Assembly (NCBI RefSeq): GCF_019711415.1
Contig: NZ_JAIGNJ010000002.1
Span: 372,001 to 436,000, forward strand
Source: Qipengyuania vesicularis
Lineage (GTDB): Bacteria; Pseudomonadota; Alphaproteobacteria; Sphingomonadales; Sphingomonadaceae
Length of the DNA: 64,000 nt
Direction: 5' to 3'
The position numbers were made by a program, and so were the translations under genes. The stretch's first letter is position 1, and each line of letters begins with the position of its first letter. Under the pieces are notes generated by a model that worked only from the letters and a program-made list of their open reading frames with translations, was not told where the DNA came from and searched no databases. Positions 26,583-34,934 of the stretch are shown here, piece by piece.

Positions 26583-27641
26583 ATGGATAGGAAGAAGCTT
26601 GTTCTGCTGGTAGGCGCGCTGATCGTTGCGATCGGTACTGCCCTTGTTGCCCGCAGCATGTTCGCAGGAGCTGCCGCTCCGCAGGCCGAGGCCGCTGCGG
26701 TGGTCGAAGCCCAGGGACCCAAGGTTCTCGTCGCGCAGCGTGCTCTGCCGGCCGGGACGATCATCACCGCTGATGCCATCGGGTACCAGCTGTGGCCCGA
26801 AGAGCTGGTTCAGGACGCCTACTTCCTCGATGGCGAGGCCGACGTGAACAAGCTGCTCGGCACCGTCGTCCGTCACCCGGTTACGGCAGGTGAGCCGGTC
26901 ACCCAGGGTTCGCTCGTGCGTCCTGGCGATCGCGGCTTCCTTGCTGCCGCCCTCACCCCCGGCATGCGCGCCATCACCGTTCCGGTTGATGCGAAAGCCG
27001 GTGTGGCAGGCTTCGTTTTCCCGGGTGACCGTGTCGACATGGTCCTTACCCAATCGGTCAAGGGCGAAGGTCGCTCGCTGAAAGCCTCGGAAACCATCCT
27101 TCGTAACCTTCGCGTCCTCGCAACCGACCAGACCACCACGCAGAAGACCAAGGATGGCCGCACTCAGGTTCGCGCTTTCCGCACGGTCACGCTCGAAGTG
27201 ACCCCGACGATCGCCGAGAAGGTGGCTGTTGCCCAGACGCTCGGCTCGCTGAGCCTGGCCCTGCGCCCGCTGGCAGACAACCAAAGCGAACTGGAGCGTG
27301 CGATCGCTTCTGGCGAGCTTGTCATCCCCGATGGCGTATCGCCGGAAGAAGAAGAACGCCTGATGCGTGAAGTCGCCGGCCGTCCGGACGATGGCATCAG
27401 CACCTACGTGACCGGCGGCGACGTCTCGCGTTTCCAGCGCAGCTCGATGCCCGCAGATCGCGGCGCAGGCGGCGGCGGCGGAAACAGCCAGGTCCGCGCT
27501 GGCCCGACTGTCATCGTGACCCGCGGCAAGAACTCCGAGCGTGTCAATGTCGGCCGCGTCGGTGGACTGAACTCCTCGGTTGTCACTGGCACCCGCAACG
27601 CAGGCGAGACCGCACCGGTCGCGCTGAGCACTCTTCGCTAA
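26583..27641 (+). CDS. cpaB: Flp pilus assembly protein CpaB/RcpC
   Basis: The 352-residue protein has an N-terminal membrane helix (about residues 6-25), a SAF domain (VLVAQRALPAGTIITADAI onward) and the RcpC/CpaB domain with GMRAITVPVDAKAGVAGFVFPGDRVD. The C-terminus is Gly-rich. CpaB is a periplasmic part of the Tad secretion apparatus that works with the secretin. It lies 90 bases after cpaA, a gap that could hold a promoter for the rest of the locus. Confidence 0.92.
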   Translation: MDRKKLVLLVGALIVAIGTALVARSMFAGAAAPQAEAAAVVEAQGPKVLVAQRALPAGTIITADAIGYQLWPEELVQDAYFLDGEADVNKLLGTVVRHPVTAGEPVTQGSLVRPGDRGFLAAALTPGMRAITVPVDAKAGVAGFVFPGDRVDMVLTQSVKGEGRSLKASETILRNLRVLATDQTTTQKTKDGRTQVRAFRTVTLEVTPTIAEKVAVAQTLGSLSLALRPLADNQSELERAIASGELVIPDGVSPEEEERLMREVAGRPDDGISTYVTGGDVSRFQRSSMPADRGAGGGGGNSQVRAGPTVIVTRGKNSERVNVGRVGGLNSSVVTGTRNAGETAPVALSTLR

Positions 27642-27679
27642 GTTTTCTTCAGACAGGAAGCCATTCAGGGGGCATCTCC

Positions 27680-29224
27680 ATGAAACGTCGTCTTACCACC
27701 AAATTGCTGCTCGCGAGTATCGCACTCGCCCCGATCGCAGCTGCTCCGACGTCTACGGCTACGGCCCAGTCGGTTGTGAGCCCGAGCCAAGAAATCGTGC
27801 TTTCGATCGGTCGCGGCGAACTCGTCAACGTGCCTGGCACCATGGCCGACGTGTTCATCTCGAACGACAGCGTCGCGGATGTGCAGATCAAGTCGCAGCG
27901 CCAGCTCTACCTGTTTGGCAAGTCGGGCGGTGAAACCACCCTGTATGCCAGCAATGCCGCAGGCGACATCATCTGGGCAGCCACTGTCCGGGTCGGATCG
28001 AACATCGGCAGCATCGACCAGATGCTTGCCCTGGCGATGCCGCAAGCGAAGATCAACGTCGCGACCATGGGCACGAACACCGTGCTCCTGACCGGGACGG
28101 TTGCCGCGCCGGAAGACGCCGCAGACGCGCAGTCGCTCGTCGAAGCTTATGTGGGCGAAGGCACTAATGTGATCAGCCGCCTGCGCATGGCGACGCCGCT
28201 GCAGGTCAACCTGCAGGTGCGCATCGCCGAAGTCAGCCGCAGCGTGGTGAAAGCCATCGGCATGAACCTCGCTACCGTCGACGCGACGAGCGGTTTCCGC
28301 TTCGGTGTCAGCCGTGGCTTCAACGAAGGTATCCCTGGATTTACCCCGGGCGGCCCCGCTGGTTTCGGTGTCGGCTTCACCGAGCCGACCGATGGCGGTA
28401 CCGACATTCCGAACATCGGCGGTACAACGCTCGGCCTTACCGGAAACCTGCTTGGCCTGGATGTGCTCTCCGCACTCGACCTTGCCGAGACCCAAGGCCT
28501 GGTGACGACCCTGTCGCAGCCTAACCTGACCGCCCTTTCCGGCGAAACGGCAGAATTCCTTGCCGGTGGTGAATTCCCCATCCCGCTCAGCGGCGGCCTG
28601 GGTACGACCACCATCGAGTACAAGAAATTCGGCGTGAGCCTGGCTTATTCCCCGACCGTTCTGGCCAATGGCCGCATCTCGATGCGTGTCCGCCCGGAAG
28701 TGTCGGAGATCTCGAGCCAGAACTCGATCCAGATCAACGGCTTCCAGGTCCCATCGCTGGTCACCCGCCGTGCCGAAACCACGGTGGAGCTGGGGTCGGG
28801 CCAGAGCTTCATGATCGCTGGCCTGCTTCAGAACAGCGCGCAGAACTCGATCGATAAGGCTCCAGGGCTGGGTGATATTCCCGTGCTCGGCAACCTGTTC
28901 CGTTCGACCAACTATCGCAAGGGCGAGACTGAACTGGTTATCGTTGTCACGCCTTACCTCGTGAAGCCCGTCAACGCGAATGACATCAGGCTGCCGACCG
29001 ATGGTTATCTCAAGCCGACGGAAGCGCAGCGTCTGCTGGAACTGCGCGAAGCTGACGGTCGCTCGGGTGCCAGCCGCCCAATGCCTCGGGCAGCTGGCGA
29101 AGGAGCCGCACCGGAAATCTCGCACGGTCCGGCACAGCCGGGTGATGAACAGCTGGCGTCGGCCGACGAGGCCCGCCGCAACGAGAAGACTGCGGCAGCA
29201 ATGCCCGGCTTCAGCTTCGAATAA
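27680..29224 (+). CDS. cpaC: Tad pilus secretin CpaC/RcpA
   Basis: The 514-residue protein starts with a signal peptide (cleavage near residue 30), followed by the pilus-formation N-terminal domain (IVLSIGRGELVNVPG), a BON-like domain (VLLTGTVAAPEDAADAQSLV) and the secretin domain, whose late signature is QSFMIAGLLQNSAQNSIDKAPGLGDIPVLGNLFRS (cited in parts: APGLGDIPVLGNLFR). It forms the outer-membrane pore. The C-terminal tail is Pro/Ala-rich. It is 38 bases after cpaB. Confidence 0.94.
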   Translation: MKRRLTTKLLLASIALAPIAAAPTSTATAQSVVSPSQEIVLSIGRGELVNVPGTMADVFISNDSVADVQIKSQRQLYLFGKSGGETTLYASNAAGDIIWAATVRVGSNIGSIDQMLALAMPQAKINVATMGTNTVLLTGTVAAPEDAADAQSLVEAYVGEGTNVISRLRMATPLQVNLQVRIAEVSRSVVKAIGMNLATVDATSGFRFGVSRGFNEGIPGFTPGGPAGFGVGFTEPTDGGTDIPNIGGTTLGLTGNLLGLDVLSALDLAETQGLVTTLSQPNLTALSGETAEFLAGGEFPIPLSGGLGTTTIEYKKFGVSLAYSPTVLANGRISMRVRPEVSEISSQNSIQINGFQVPSLVTRRAETTVELGSGQSFMIAGLLQNSAQNSIDKAPGLGDIPVLGNLFRSTNYRKGETELVIVVTPYLVKPVNANDIRLPTDGYLKPTEAQRLLELREADGRSGASRPMPRAAGEGAAPEISHGPAQPGDEQLASADEARRNEKTAAAMPGFSFE

Positions 29225-29238
29225 GGGAGACCACGATC

Positions 29239-29892
29239 ATGCGTAATCTCAACACTCGCACTCTCGCGGCTCCGCTGATGGCCTCGCTGGCCCTGACGCT
29301 GGGCGCATGCGGCCCAACCAACATGGACAACCGCTCGCTCTACAGCGTGAAGCAGCCGGTGGTCGAACGTGCCAACTACACGCTCGACGTCGCAACGACC
29401 GCTTCCGGCCTGCCCGTTTCCGAACAGCAGCGTCTCGCTGGCTGGTTCGAAACGATGGACCTGCGCTACGGCGATCGTGTCTCGATCGACGACGGTAGCA
29501 ACAGCCTCGCCGTGCGCGACGATGTCGCTGCCATCGCGGGTCGCTACGGCATGCTGGTTGCGGAAGGTGCGCCGGTAACGGCGGGCCAGACCGGCCCGGG
29601 CGAAGCACGGGTAGTCATCACCCGGACCAGCGCTTCGGTTCCGGACTGCCCGGACTGGTCGCACACCAATGAGACCAATCTCAACAACGCGACGAACCCG
29701 AATTACGGCTGCTCCGTCTACGGCAATCTTGCCGCGATGGTCGCCAATCCGGAGGACCTCGTCCAGGGCCAGCAGGGCACGGGCGAAACCATCGTCACCA
29801 CTTCTACCAAGGCCATCAAGGTCTATCGGGAAGCGGAGCCCACGGGCACCGAAGGTCTTCCTGAAGTCAAGACTAACAAGGGAGGCAAGTAA
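29239..29892 (+). CDS. cpaD: Tad pilus assembly lipoprotein CpaD
   Basis: The 217-residue protein has a lipoprotein signal (lipobox LGAC) and the CpaD pattern: LPVSEQQRLAGWFETMDLRYGDRV, then CPDWSHTNETNLNNATNPNYGCSVYGNLAAMVANPEDL (parts shown: NPNYGCSVYGNLAAM). CpaD is a periplasmic lipoprotein needed for secretin assembly in Tad systems. It lies 14 bases after cpaC and 3 bases before cpaE. Confidence 0.92.
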   Translation: MRNLNTRTLAAPLMASLALTLGACGPTNMDNRSLYSVKQPVVERANYTLDVATTASGLPVSEQQRLAGWFETMDLRYGDRVSIDDGSNSLAVRDDVAAIAGRYGMLVAEGAPVTAGQTGPGEARVVITRTSASVPDCPDWSHTNETNLNNATNPNYGCSVYGNLAAMVANPEDLVQGQQGTGETIVTTSTKAIKVYREAEPTGTEGLPEVKTNKGGK

Positions 29893-29895
29893 GCC

Positions 29896-31149
29896 ATGAG
29901 CATGCCCGGAAACCGCGATCCATTCGCCGCCTATATCTGCGACGAAACTGCGCTGGATGTCCTGCGTCCGGTCGTGATCGAACTCGGCTGGCAGCCCGAG
30001 AAGTGCAACAAGGGCGGCCTGCGTAATGCAGTCCAGTCCCTGTCAGTGTCGGCCAGCCCGAATATCCTGATGGTCGACCTGTCGGAAAGCGGTGACCCGC
30101 TCAACGACATCAACGCGCTGGCCGAAGTCTGCGAGCCCGGCACGGTGGTTGTCGCCATTGGCCAGGTCAACGACGTGCGCCTCTATCGCGACCTGCTCTC
30201 CAGCGGGATCCACGACTATCTGCTTAAGCCGCTTTCGGCATCGGTCCTGCGGGATTCGCTGAATGCAGCGCAGGCCGTATTCTCGGCTCCGCGCCAGGGC
30301 GAAGCCGAGCAGTCGAAGCGTCACATCTCGACGGCGATCATCGGTACGCGTGGCGGTGTGGGTGCCTCCACCCTCGCGACTTCGCTCGCTTGGCACTACA
30401 GCGCCGACAAGAAAATGCCGACTGCACTGCTCGATCTCGACGTGCACTTCGGCACCGGTGCCCTCACGCTCGACCTCGAGCCGGGCCGCGGCCTGACCGA
30501 CGCGATCGACAATCCGAGCCGTATCGACGGCCTGTTCATCGAACGCGCCATGATCCGTGCGAACGACAACCTCGCCATCCTTTCGGCAGAGGCACCAATC
30601 AACTCGCCGCTGATGACCGACGGCGCGGCCTTCCTGCAACTGCAGGAAGAATTCCGCCATGCCTTCGAAATCACGCTGGTCGACCTTCCGCGCAACATGC
30701 TGATCAACTTCCCGCATGTCCTGAACGACGTGAACGTCGCTACGGTCGTGTGCGAAATGACGCTCGCTTCGGCGCGCGACACGATCCGCGTGTTGAGCTG
30801 GCTCAAGGCCAATGCCGGTCATGTGACCCCGCTGGTCGTCGCCAACAAGGTTCAGGCCGGCACGGCGGAGATCAGCAAGGCCGATTTCGAAGCCTCGATC
30901 GAACGTAAGCTCGATGTGGTGATCCCCTTCGACCAGAAGGGCGCCAGCGCGGCTGCCAAACTCGGCAAGACCTTCATCGACGCCAATGGCTCGAGCAAGG
31001 TTTCCTCGGGCATCAAGCAGGTCGCCAGCCGCATCATCGGTCTTGGCGGTGAGGAAGGCGAAGAGGCTTCTGACGGCGAGAAGAAATCGCTCCTCGGCGG
31101 CTTCGACCTGAAGGGCCTGATGGCCAAGAAAGACAAGGCTGACGCCTGA
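29896..31149 (+). CDS. cpaE: Tad pilus localisation ATPase CpaE/TadZ
   Basis: The 417-residue protein has an N-terminal receiver-like domain (about residues 8-125) and a MinD/ParA-type ATPase domain. The P-loop reads GTRGGVGAST (about 150-159); it lacks the lysines of a canonical deviant Walker A (KGGVGKT), a feature of the divergent TadZ group. CpaE places the Tad apparatus at the pole. It lies 3 bases after cpaD. In related loci the next gene is cpaF; here an 85-base gap leads straight to tadB. Confidence 0.92.
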   Translation: MSMPGNRDPFAAYICDETALDVLRPVVIELGWQPEKCNKGGLRNAVQSLSVSASPNILMVDLSESGDPLNDINALAEVCEPGTVVVAIGQVNDVRLYRDLLSSGIHDYLLKPLSASVLRDSLNAAQAVFSAPRQGEAEQSKRHISTAIIGTRGGVGASTLATSLAWHYSADKKMPTALLDLDVHFGTGALTLDLEPGRGLTDAIDNPSRIDGLFIERAMIRANDNLAILSAEAPINSPLMTDGAAFLQLQEEFRHAFEITLVDLPRNMLINFPHVLNDVNVATVVCEMTLASARDTIRVLSWLKANAGHVTPLVVANKVQAGTAEISKADFEASIERKLDVVIPFDQKGASAAAKLGKTFIDANGSSKVSSGIKQVASRIIGLGGEEGEEASDGEKKSLLGGFDLKGLMAKKDKADA

Positions 31150-31156
31150 TAACGAG

Positions 31157-31200
31157 CCGGAATGGCGGGGCCTGCTACACGCAGTCCCCGCCTCATCCGG
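31157..31200 (+). other. Large hairpin in the cpaE-tadB gap
   Basis: The gap between cpaE and tadB holds a long inverted repeat. The outer stem is CCGGA (31157-31161) with TCCGG (31196-31200). The inner stem is GGCGGGG-CCTGC (31164-31175) with GCAG-T-CCCCGCC (31181-31192), with a 5-base loop. There is no T-run, so it is more likely an mRNA-stability or attenuation element than a terminator. Confidence 0.45.
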
Positions 31201-31233
31201 ACGAGACTGAATGGACGGGACGGAGTAGACTAG

Positions 31234-32205
31234 ATGAACACGATCCAGCTTGTGCTGATTGCCGGCGGTGTCCTTCTCCTGCTCGCACTGGCTTATGCTG
31301 CTTTCGCCGGTCCCAACGCCGCGAAGGCCAGCCAGCGACGCCTCCAGCAGCTGCGCTACCGACACTCGGAAAGCACCGACGCCAAGGTGGAATCGCAGCT
31401 CAAGAAGGCAATCGCTGCACGCAAGCCGAAGAGCTTCAAGCGGGCGGGATCGGGATCCCGTCTCGAGGCTCTGGCTGTCCGGCTAGACCGGACCGGCAAG
31501 GGCTGGACGCTGAGCCAGTACCTCTACACCTCGCTGGGTGTGGGCCTCGTTGTAGCCGTCATCATCTTCCTGCGCACCGGTTCCTTGCCGCTCGGTTTCG
31601 CGATCGGCGTTTTCGCCGGCGCAGGTATCCCGCACTTTATCGTCGGCCGGTTCATCAAGAGCCGTACCACCAAGTTCAATGCCAAGTTCGCCGACGCGAT
31701 CGAACTGCTCGTGCGTGGCCTTCGTTCGGGTCTGCCGGTGACCGAGACGCTCAATGTCGTCTCGCAGGAAGTCCCTGGCCCGGTTGGCGAGGAATTCAAG
31801 GGTATCGTCGAGCGCATCAAGATCGGCCGCACCATGGAAGAATCGCTCCAGGAAACCGCCGACCGTCTCGGCATTCCGGAGTTCAACTTCTTCTGCATCA
31901 CGCTCGCCATCCAGCGCGAAACCGGTGGTAACCTTGCAGAGACGCTGTCGAACCTTTCCGACGTGCTGCGCAAACGCGCGCAGATGAAGCTCAAGATCAA
32001 GGCGATGAGCTCGGAATCGAAGGCTTCGGCCTATATCGTCGGCTCGCTGCCCTTCATCGTCTTCGTACTCATCTGGTGGGTAAACCCGAGCTATCTCGCG
32101 GGCTTCTTTACCGACGACCGCCTGATCGTGGCGGGCCTGGGCGGCATGGTGTGGATGAGCATCGGCGCCTTCATCATGGCCAAGATGGTCAGCTTCGAAA
32201 TCTAA
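31234..32205 (+). CDS. tadB: Tad pilus inner-membrane platform protein TadB
   Basis: The 323-residue protein has an N-terminal membrane helix, two helices around residues 92-135, a cytoplasmic GspF-like (T2SSF) domain from about residue 145 (FADAIELLVRGLRSGLPVTETL) and two C-terminal helices. With TadC it forms the platform that a CpaF/TadA ATPase drives. It lies 84 bases after cpaE, separated by a strong hairpin, and 22 bases before tadC. Confidence 0.93.
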   Translation: MNTIQLVLIAGGVLLLLALAYAAFAGPNAAKASQRRLQQLRYRHSESTDAKVESQLKKAIAARKPKSFKRAGSGSRLEALAVRLDRTGKGWTLSQYLYTSLGVGLVVAVIIFLRTGSLPLGFAIGVFAGAGIPHFIVGRFIKSRTTKFNAKFADAIELLVRGLRSGLPVTETLNVVSQEVPGPVGEEFKGIVERIKIGRTMEESLQETADRLGIPEFNFFCITLAIQRETGGNLAETLSNLSDVLRKRAQMKLKIKAMSSESKASAYIVGSLPFIVFVLIWWVNPSYLAGFFTDDRLIVAGLGGMVWMSIGAFIMAKMVSFEI

Positions 32206-32227
32206 TCGACCGAGGGATCATAAAGTC

Positions 32228-33211
32228 ATGCAGTCCGGCCCCAAGCTCCTAGGTTTCGACGTCATTCTCGTCGGTTCGATCCTTGCCGGGATCGCAGCGA
32301 TGGCAGTGCTCTTCGCAATCTACACCGCGGTCACGATCAAGGACCCGATGGCCAAGCGCGTGAAAGCGCTCGAAGGCCGTCGCGAGGAATTGAAGCTCGG
32401 CCTAGTCACCGCCAGCGCCAAGAAGCGCCAAAGCCTGGTGCGCAAGTCCGGCACGACCGACAAGGTCCGCGACACGCTGAAGGACATGAAGGTCCTGCAG
32501 GCGAGCCAGGTGGAGATGATGCAGCAGAAGCTGGCCTGGGCCGGTTTCCGCAACAAGGACATCGCCGTCATCCTGATCGGCCTGCGCATGGTCCTGCCGC
32601 TTGTCTTCGGCACGATCGCTGCGATCCTGCTGTACGCGGTCGAGATCTATCCCGACTGGCAGTTCAAGCGCGTGATGGCGCTCGGTGGCACGGTTTTCCT
32701 CGCCTACAAGGGCCCGGAAATCTACCTCAAGAATATCGCCACCAAGCGTACGGACGCGATCCGCAAGGGCCTGCCCGACGCACTCGACCTCCTGGTCATC
32801 TGTGCCGAGGCCGGTCTTACGGTCGACGCTGCCTTCAACCGCGTCGCCAAGGAGCTGGGCCGCGCCTATCCGGAACTGGGCGACGAATTCGCCCTCACCG
32901 CGATCGAGCTGTCCTTCCTCAACGAACGCAAGAAGGCCTTCGACAACCTCGCCTATCGCGTGAACCTGGAAGCCGTGAAGGGTGTGGTCACCACGATGGT
33001 CCAGACCGAACGTTACGGTACGCCGCTGGCCTCCGCGCTGCGTGTGCTCTCGGCAGAATTCCGTAACGAACGTATGATGCGCGCCGAAGAGAAGGCCGCG
33101 CGCCTGCCGGCCATCATGACCGTGCCGCTGATCATGTTCATCCTGCCGGTGCTGTTTATCTTCATCCTCGGCCCGGCAGCCTGTTCGATCGCCGACGCCT
33201 TCGGAATGTAG
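32228..33211 (+). CDS. tadC: Tad pilus inner-membrane platform protein TadC
   Basis: The 327-residue protein has the TadC layout: an N-terminal membrane helix (about residues 11-33), central helices around residues 116-155, the T2SSF domain (RKGLPDALDLLVICAEAGLTVDAAF), and a C-terminal helix pair ending near PAACSIADAF. It is the partner of TadB. It is the last gene of the locus; tadD and the pseudopilin genes tadE-G are not found after it. A bidirectional terminator follows. Confidence 0.93.
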   Translation: MQSGPKLLGFDVILVGSILAGIAAMAVLFAIYTAVTIKDPMAKRVKALEGRREELKLGLVTASAKKRQSLVRKSGTTDKVRDTLKDMKVLQASQVEMMQQKLAWAGFRNKDIAVILIGLRMVLPLVFGTIAAILLYAVEIYPDWQFKRVMALGGTVFLAYKGPEIYLKNIATKRTDAIRKGLPDALDLLVICAEAGLTVDAAFNRVAKELGRAYPELGDEFALTAIELSFLNERKKAFDNLAYRVNLEAVKGVVTTMVQTERYGTPLASALRVLSAEFRNERMMRAEEKAARLPAIMTVPLIMFILPVLFIFILGPAACSIADAFGM

Positions 33212-33235
33212 GCCAAGCAAATCGAAGCGAATTAG

Positions 33236-33271
33236 GAAAGCCTCGTCGACTAGCTAGTCGGCGAGGCTTTC
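33236..33271. terminator. Bidirectional terminator between tadC and the MarR gene
   Basis: GAAAGCCTCG-T-CGACTAG at 33236-33253 pairs with CTAGTCG-G-CGAGGCTTTC at 33254-33271, an 18-bp stem with one mismatch and no free loop apart from the central bases. The right arm carries the last codons and the stop of the minus-strand MarR gene (stop at 33254-33256). The stem itself supplies the A and T tracts. Confidence 0.6.
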
Positions 33272-33724
33272 TGCATCGAACTCGCCCGCATTCTCTCGCA
33301 GCCGGGAAAGCATGTCGCGCATCGCCGCCTGTTCTTCCTTCGACAGCACCGAGAACAGCTCGGATTCGATTTTCAGCGCGAGCGGCATGATCCCCGCGTG
33401 CACGGCCTTGCCCTCTGCCGTCAGCTCCAGCAGGTGCGAGCGCCCGTCCTGCGCGTTTGGCTTGCGCCGTGCGAGCCCCCTGCTCTCAAGCGCCTTGCAC
33501 GCGCGATTGACCGGTACCTTGTCCATCAGCGTCGCCTGCGACAGCTCGCGCTGCGTTGTCGGCCCGCTATCCCCCAGCACGGCCATGATCCGCCATTCGG
33601 TTGTCTTCAGCGCAAACCGCTTGCGATATTGCTCCGCAATTCGCGTGGAAACCGCATTGGAGGCGACCGACAGCTGGTAGGGCAGGAAGTCGGCGAGGCG
33701 CTGGGCGGGTTTGCGTGACGTCAT
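33254..33724 (-). CDS. MarR-family transcriptional regulator
   Basis: The ATG at 33724 (MTSRKPAQ) gives a normal 156-residue MarR protein. It has the winged helix-turn-helix around residues 45-100 (TTEWRIMAVLGDSGPTTQRELSQ...VNRACKALESRGL) and the wing motif DGRSHLLELT. MarR dimers usually repress nearby genes and respond to small aromatic or acyl-CoA-type ligands. It is 65 bases downstream of the crotonase gene on the same strand, so it may regulate that acyl-CoA gene; this is inference. Its 3' end lies within the tadC terminator hairpin. Confidence 0.88.
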   Translation of the reverse strand: MTSRKPAQRLADFLPYQLSVASNAVSTRIAEQYRKRFALKTTEWRIMAVLGDSGPTTQRELSQATLMDKVPVNRACKALESRGLARRKPNAQDGRSHLLELTAEGKAVHAGIMPLALKIESELFSVLSKEEQAAMRDMLSRLRENAGEFDAESLAD

Positions 33725-33789
33725 GCGGCCTAGCTCTAGCTTCCCCGCCGCGCTTGGCAAGGTTGCCGCTGTGACTATCTCACATGCAA

Positions 33790-34662
33790 CTACTCGAAGG
33801 CCGGCTCCTCCCACCACGGGTAGAAGTCGGGCATGTTCTCACTGACAGTGTCGGGATAGGCGGGCGGACGCTTCTCGAGGAAGCTGGCGATCCCTTCCTT
33901 TGCATCATTGCTGCGGCTGAGACGGTAGATCGCCCGGCTGTCCACGCGGTGAGCATCCATCGGGTGCCCGCCCGCGCCAAGCCGCCACAGCATTGCCCGC
34001 GTCATCGAAACCGACACGGCAGAGGTGTTGTCGGCGATCTCGCGCGCAATCCCGACAGCTGCATCCATCAGCTCGGATTGCGCATGCACCGACCGCACCA
34101 GGCCGCGTTCCCTGGCCTCCTCGGCATCGAAGACGCGACCGGTCATGCACCACTCAAGCGCCGTCTGCATGCCCACCAGTCGCGGCAGGAACCAGCTCGA
34201 GGCGGCTTCAGGCGTGATCCCGCGCCGTGCGAAGACGAAACCGAAGCGGGCATTGTCGCTGGCGAGGCGAATGTCGAAGGGCAGCTGCATCGTCGCACCC
34301 ACGCCGACAGCAACGCCGTTGCAGGCACCGATCAGCGGCTTTTTCGAGTTGAACAGCCGCAAGGTGAGCCGTCCGCCGCCATCGCGCACGCGCTCGTCGG
34401 ACAGATCCTCGACCGGGTTGGGATCGGAGAAGACATGCCCCCCGCCCTCCGGCGTCAAATCCGCGCCGGCGCAGAAAGCCCTGTCACCGTGACCCGTCAC
34501 GATCACCGCGCGAACGCTGTCGTCGGCATCGGTAGTGTCGATCGCATCGATGATCTCGGCCATCATCGTGCGGGTGAAAGCGTTCATCTTCTCGGGCCGA
34601 TGCAACGTCACGGTGGCGATGCCATCGGCAATATCGAGCTTGATCTGCGTGTAGGCGTTCAT
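33790..34662 (-). CDS. Enoyl-CoA hydratase/isomerase (crotonase) family protein
   Basis: The 290-residue protein has the crotonase fold: RPEKMNAFTRTMM near the N-terminus, the oxyanion-hole segment CAGADLTPEGGG (about 63-74) and the second oxyanion segment GACNGVAVGVGATM (about 113-126). It probably hydrates or isomerises an unsaturated acyl-CoA in fatty-acid or aromatic degradation. The C-terminal region is slightly longer than in classic enoyl-CoA hydratases. It precedes the MarR gene on the minus strand. Confidence 0.85.
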   Translation of the reverse strand: MNAYTQIKLDIADGIATVTLHRPEKMNAFTRTMMAEIIDAIDTTDADDSVRAVIVTGHGDRAFCAGADLTPEGGGHVFSDPNPVEDLSDERVRDGGGRLTLRLFNSKKPLIGACNGVAVGVGATMQLPFDIRLASDNARFGFVFARRGITPEAASSWFLPRLVGMQTALEWCMTGRVFDAEEARERGLVRSVHAQSELMDAAVGIAREIADNTSAVSVSMTRAMLWRLGAGGHPMDAHRVDSRAIYRLSRSNDAKEGIASFLEKRPPAYPDTVSENMPDFYPWWEEPAFE

Positions 34663-34688
34663 TTGGATTCTCTCTCAGCGATATCCAT

Positions 34689-34722
34689 CAGCTTGGAACA
34701 CATGGAACACGGTCCATGCGAA
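34689..34722. repeat. Dispersed repeat, copy 2 (upstream of the aldehyde dehydrogenase)
   Basis: Positions 34689-34710 are the exact reverse complement of 1158-1179 in the lysozyme gene; similarity extends to 34722 with one substitution and one indel. The surroundings of the two copies are otherwise unlike. This copy lies in the 272-base intergenic region between crotonase and the aldehyde dehydrogenase. Confidence 0.6.
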
Positions 34723-34827
34723 AATGCAAAGCCCCCGGTGCAGGCGCGGCAGGGAAGGCCGGGGAGAGGAGGCTTGATCGGGTCCATCGTCGGCCGGAAT
34801 TACCCGGCAAACCGCCGGTAGGAAAAC

Positions 34828-34846
34828 GGAACCCCGCTTCGGTTCC
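34828..34846. promoter_or_regulatory. Inverted repeat upstream of the aldehyde dehydrogenase
   Basis: GGAACC at 34828-34833 and GGTTCC at 34841-34846 form an inverted repeat with a 7-base centre. It lies 23 bases before the EcfG-like promoter. It could be an operator; no regulator can be named. Confidence 0.3.
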
Positions 34847-34869
34847 CTCCGTCTGGAAATATTCATTCA

Positions 34870-34894
34870 GGAACGCGCCGCACCAGCCTCCGTT
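34870..34894 (+). promoter_or_regulatory. Putative EcfG promoter of the aldehyde dehydrogenase
   Basis: GGAAC at 34870-34874 and CGTT at 34891-34894 are 16 bases apart, a full match to the alphaproteobacterial EcfG consensus. The -10 element ends 40 bases before the ATG at 34935, a good promoter position. It is the second such site in the window. Confidence 0.55.
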
Positions 34895-34934
34895 GCCAAA
34901 GGGACCCCCGCATTCACCCACAGCAAGGTGCCCC

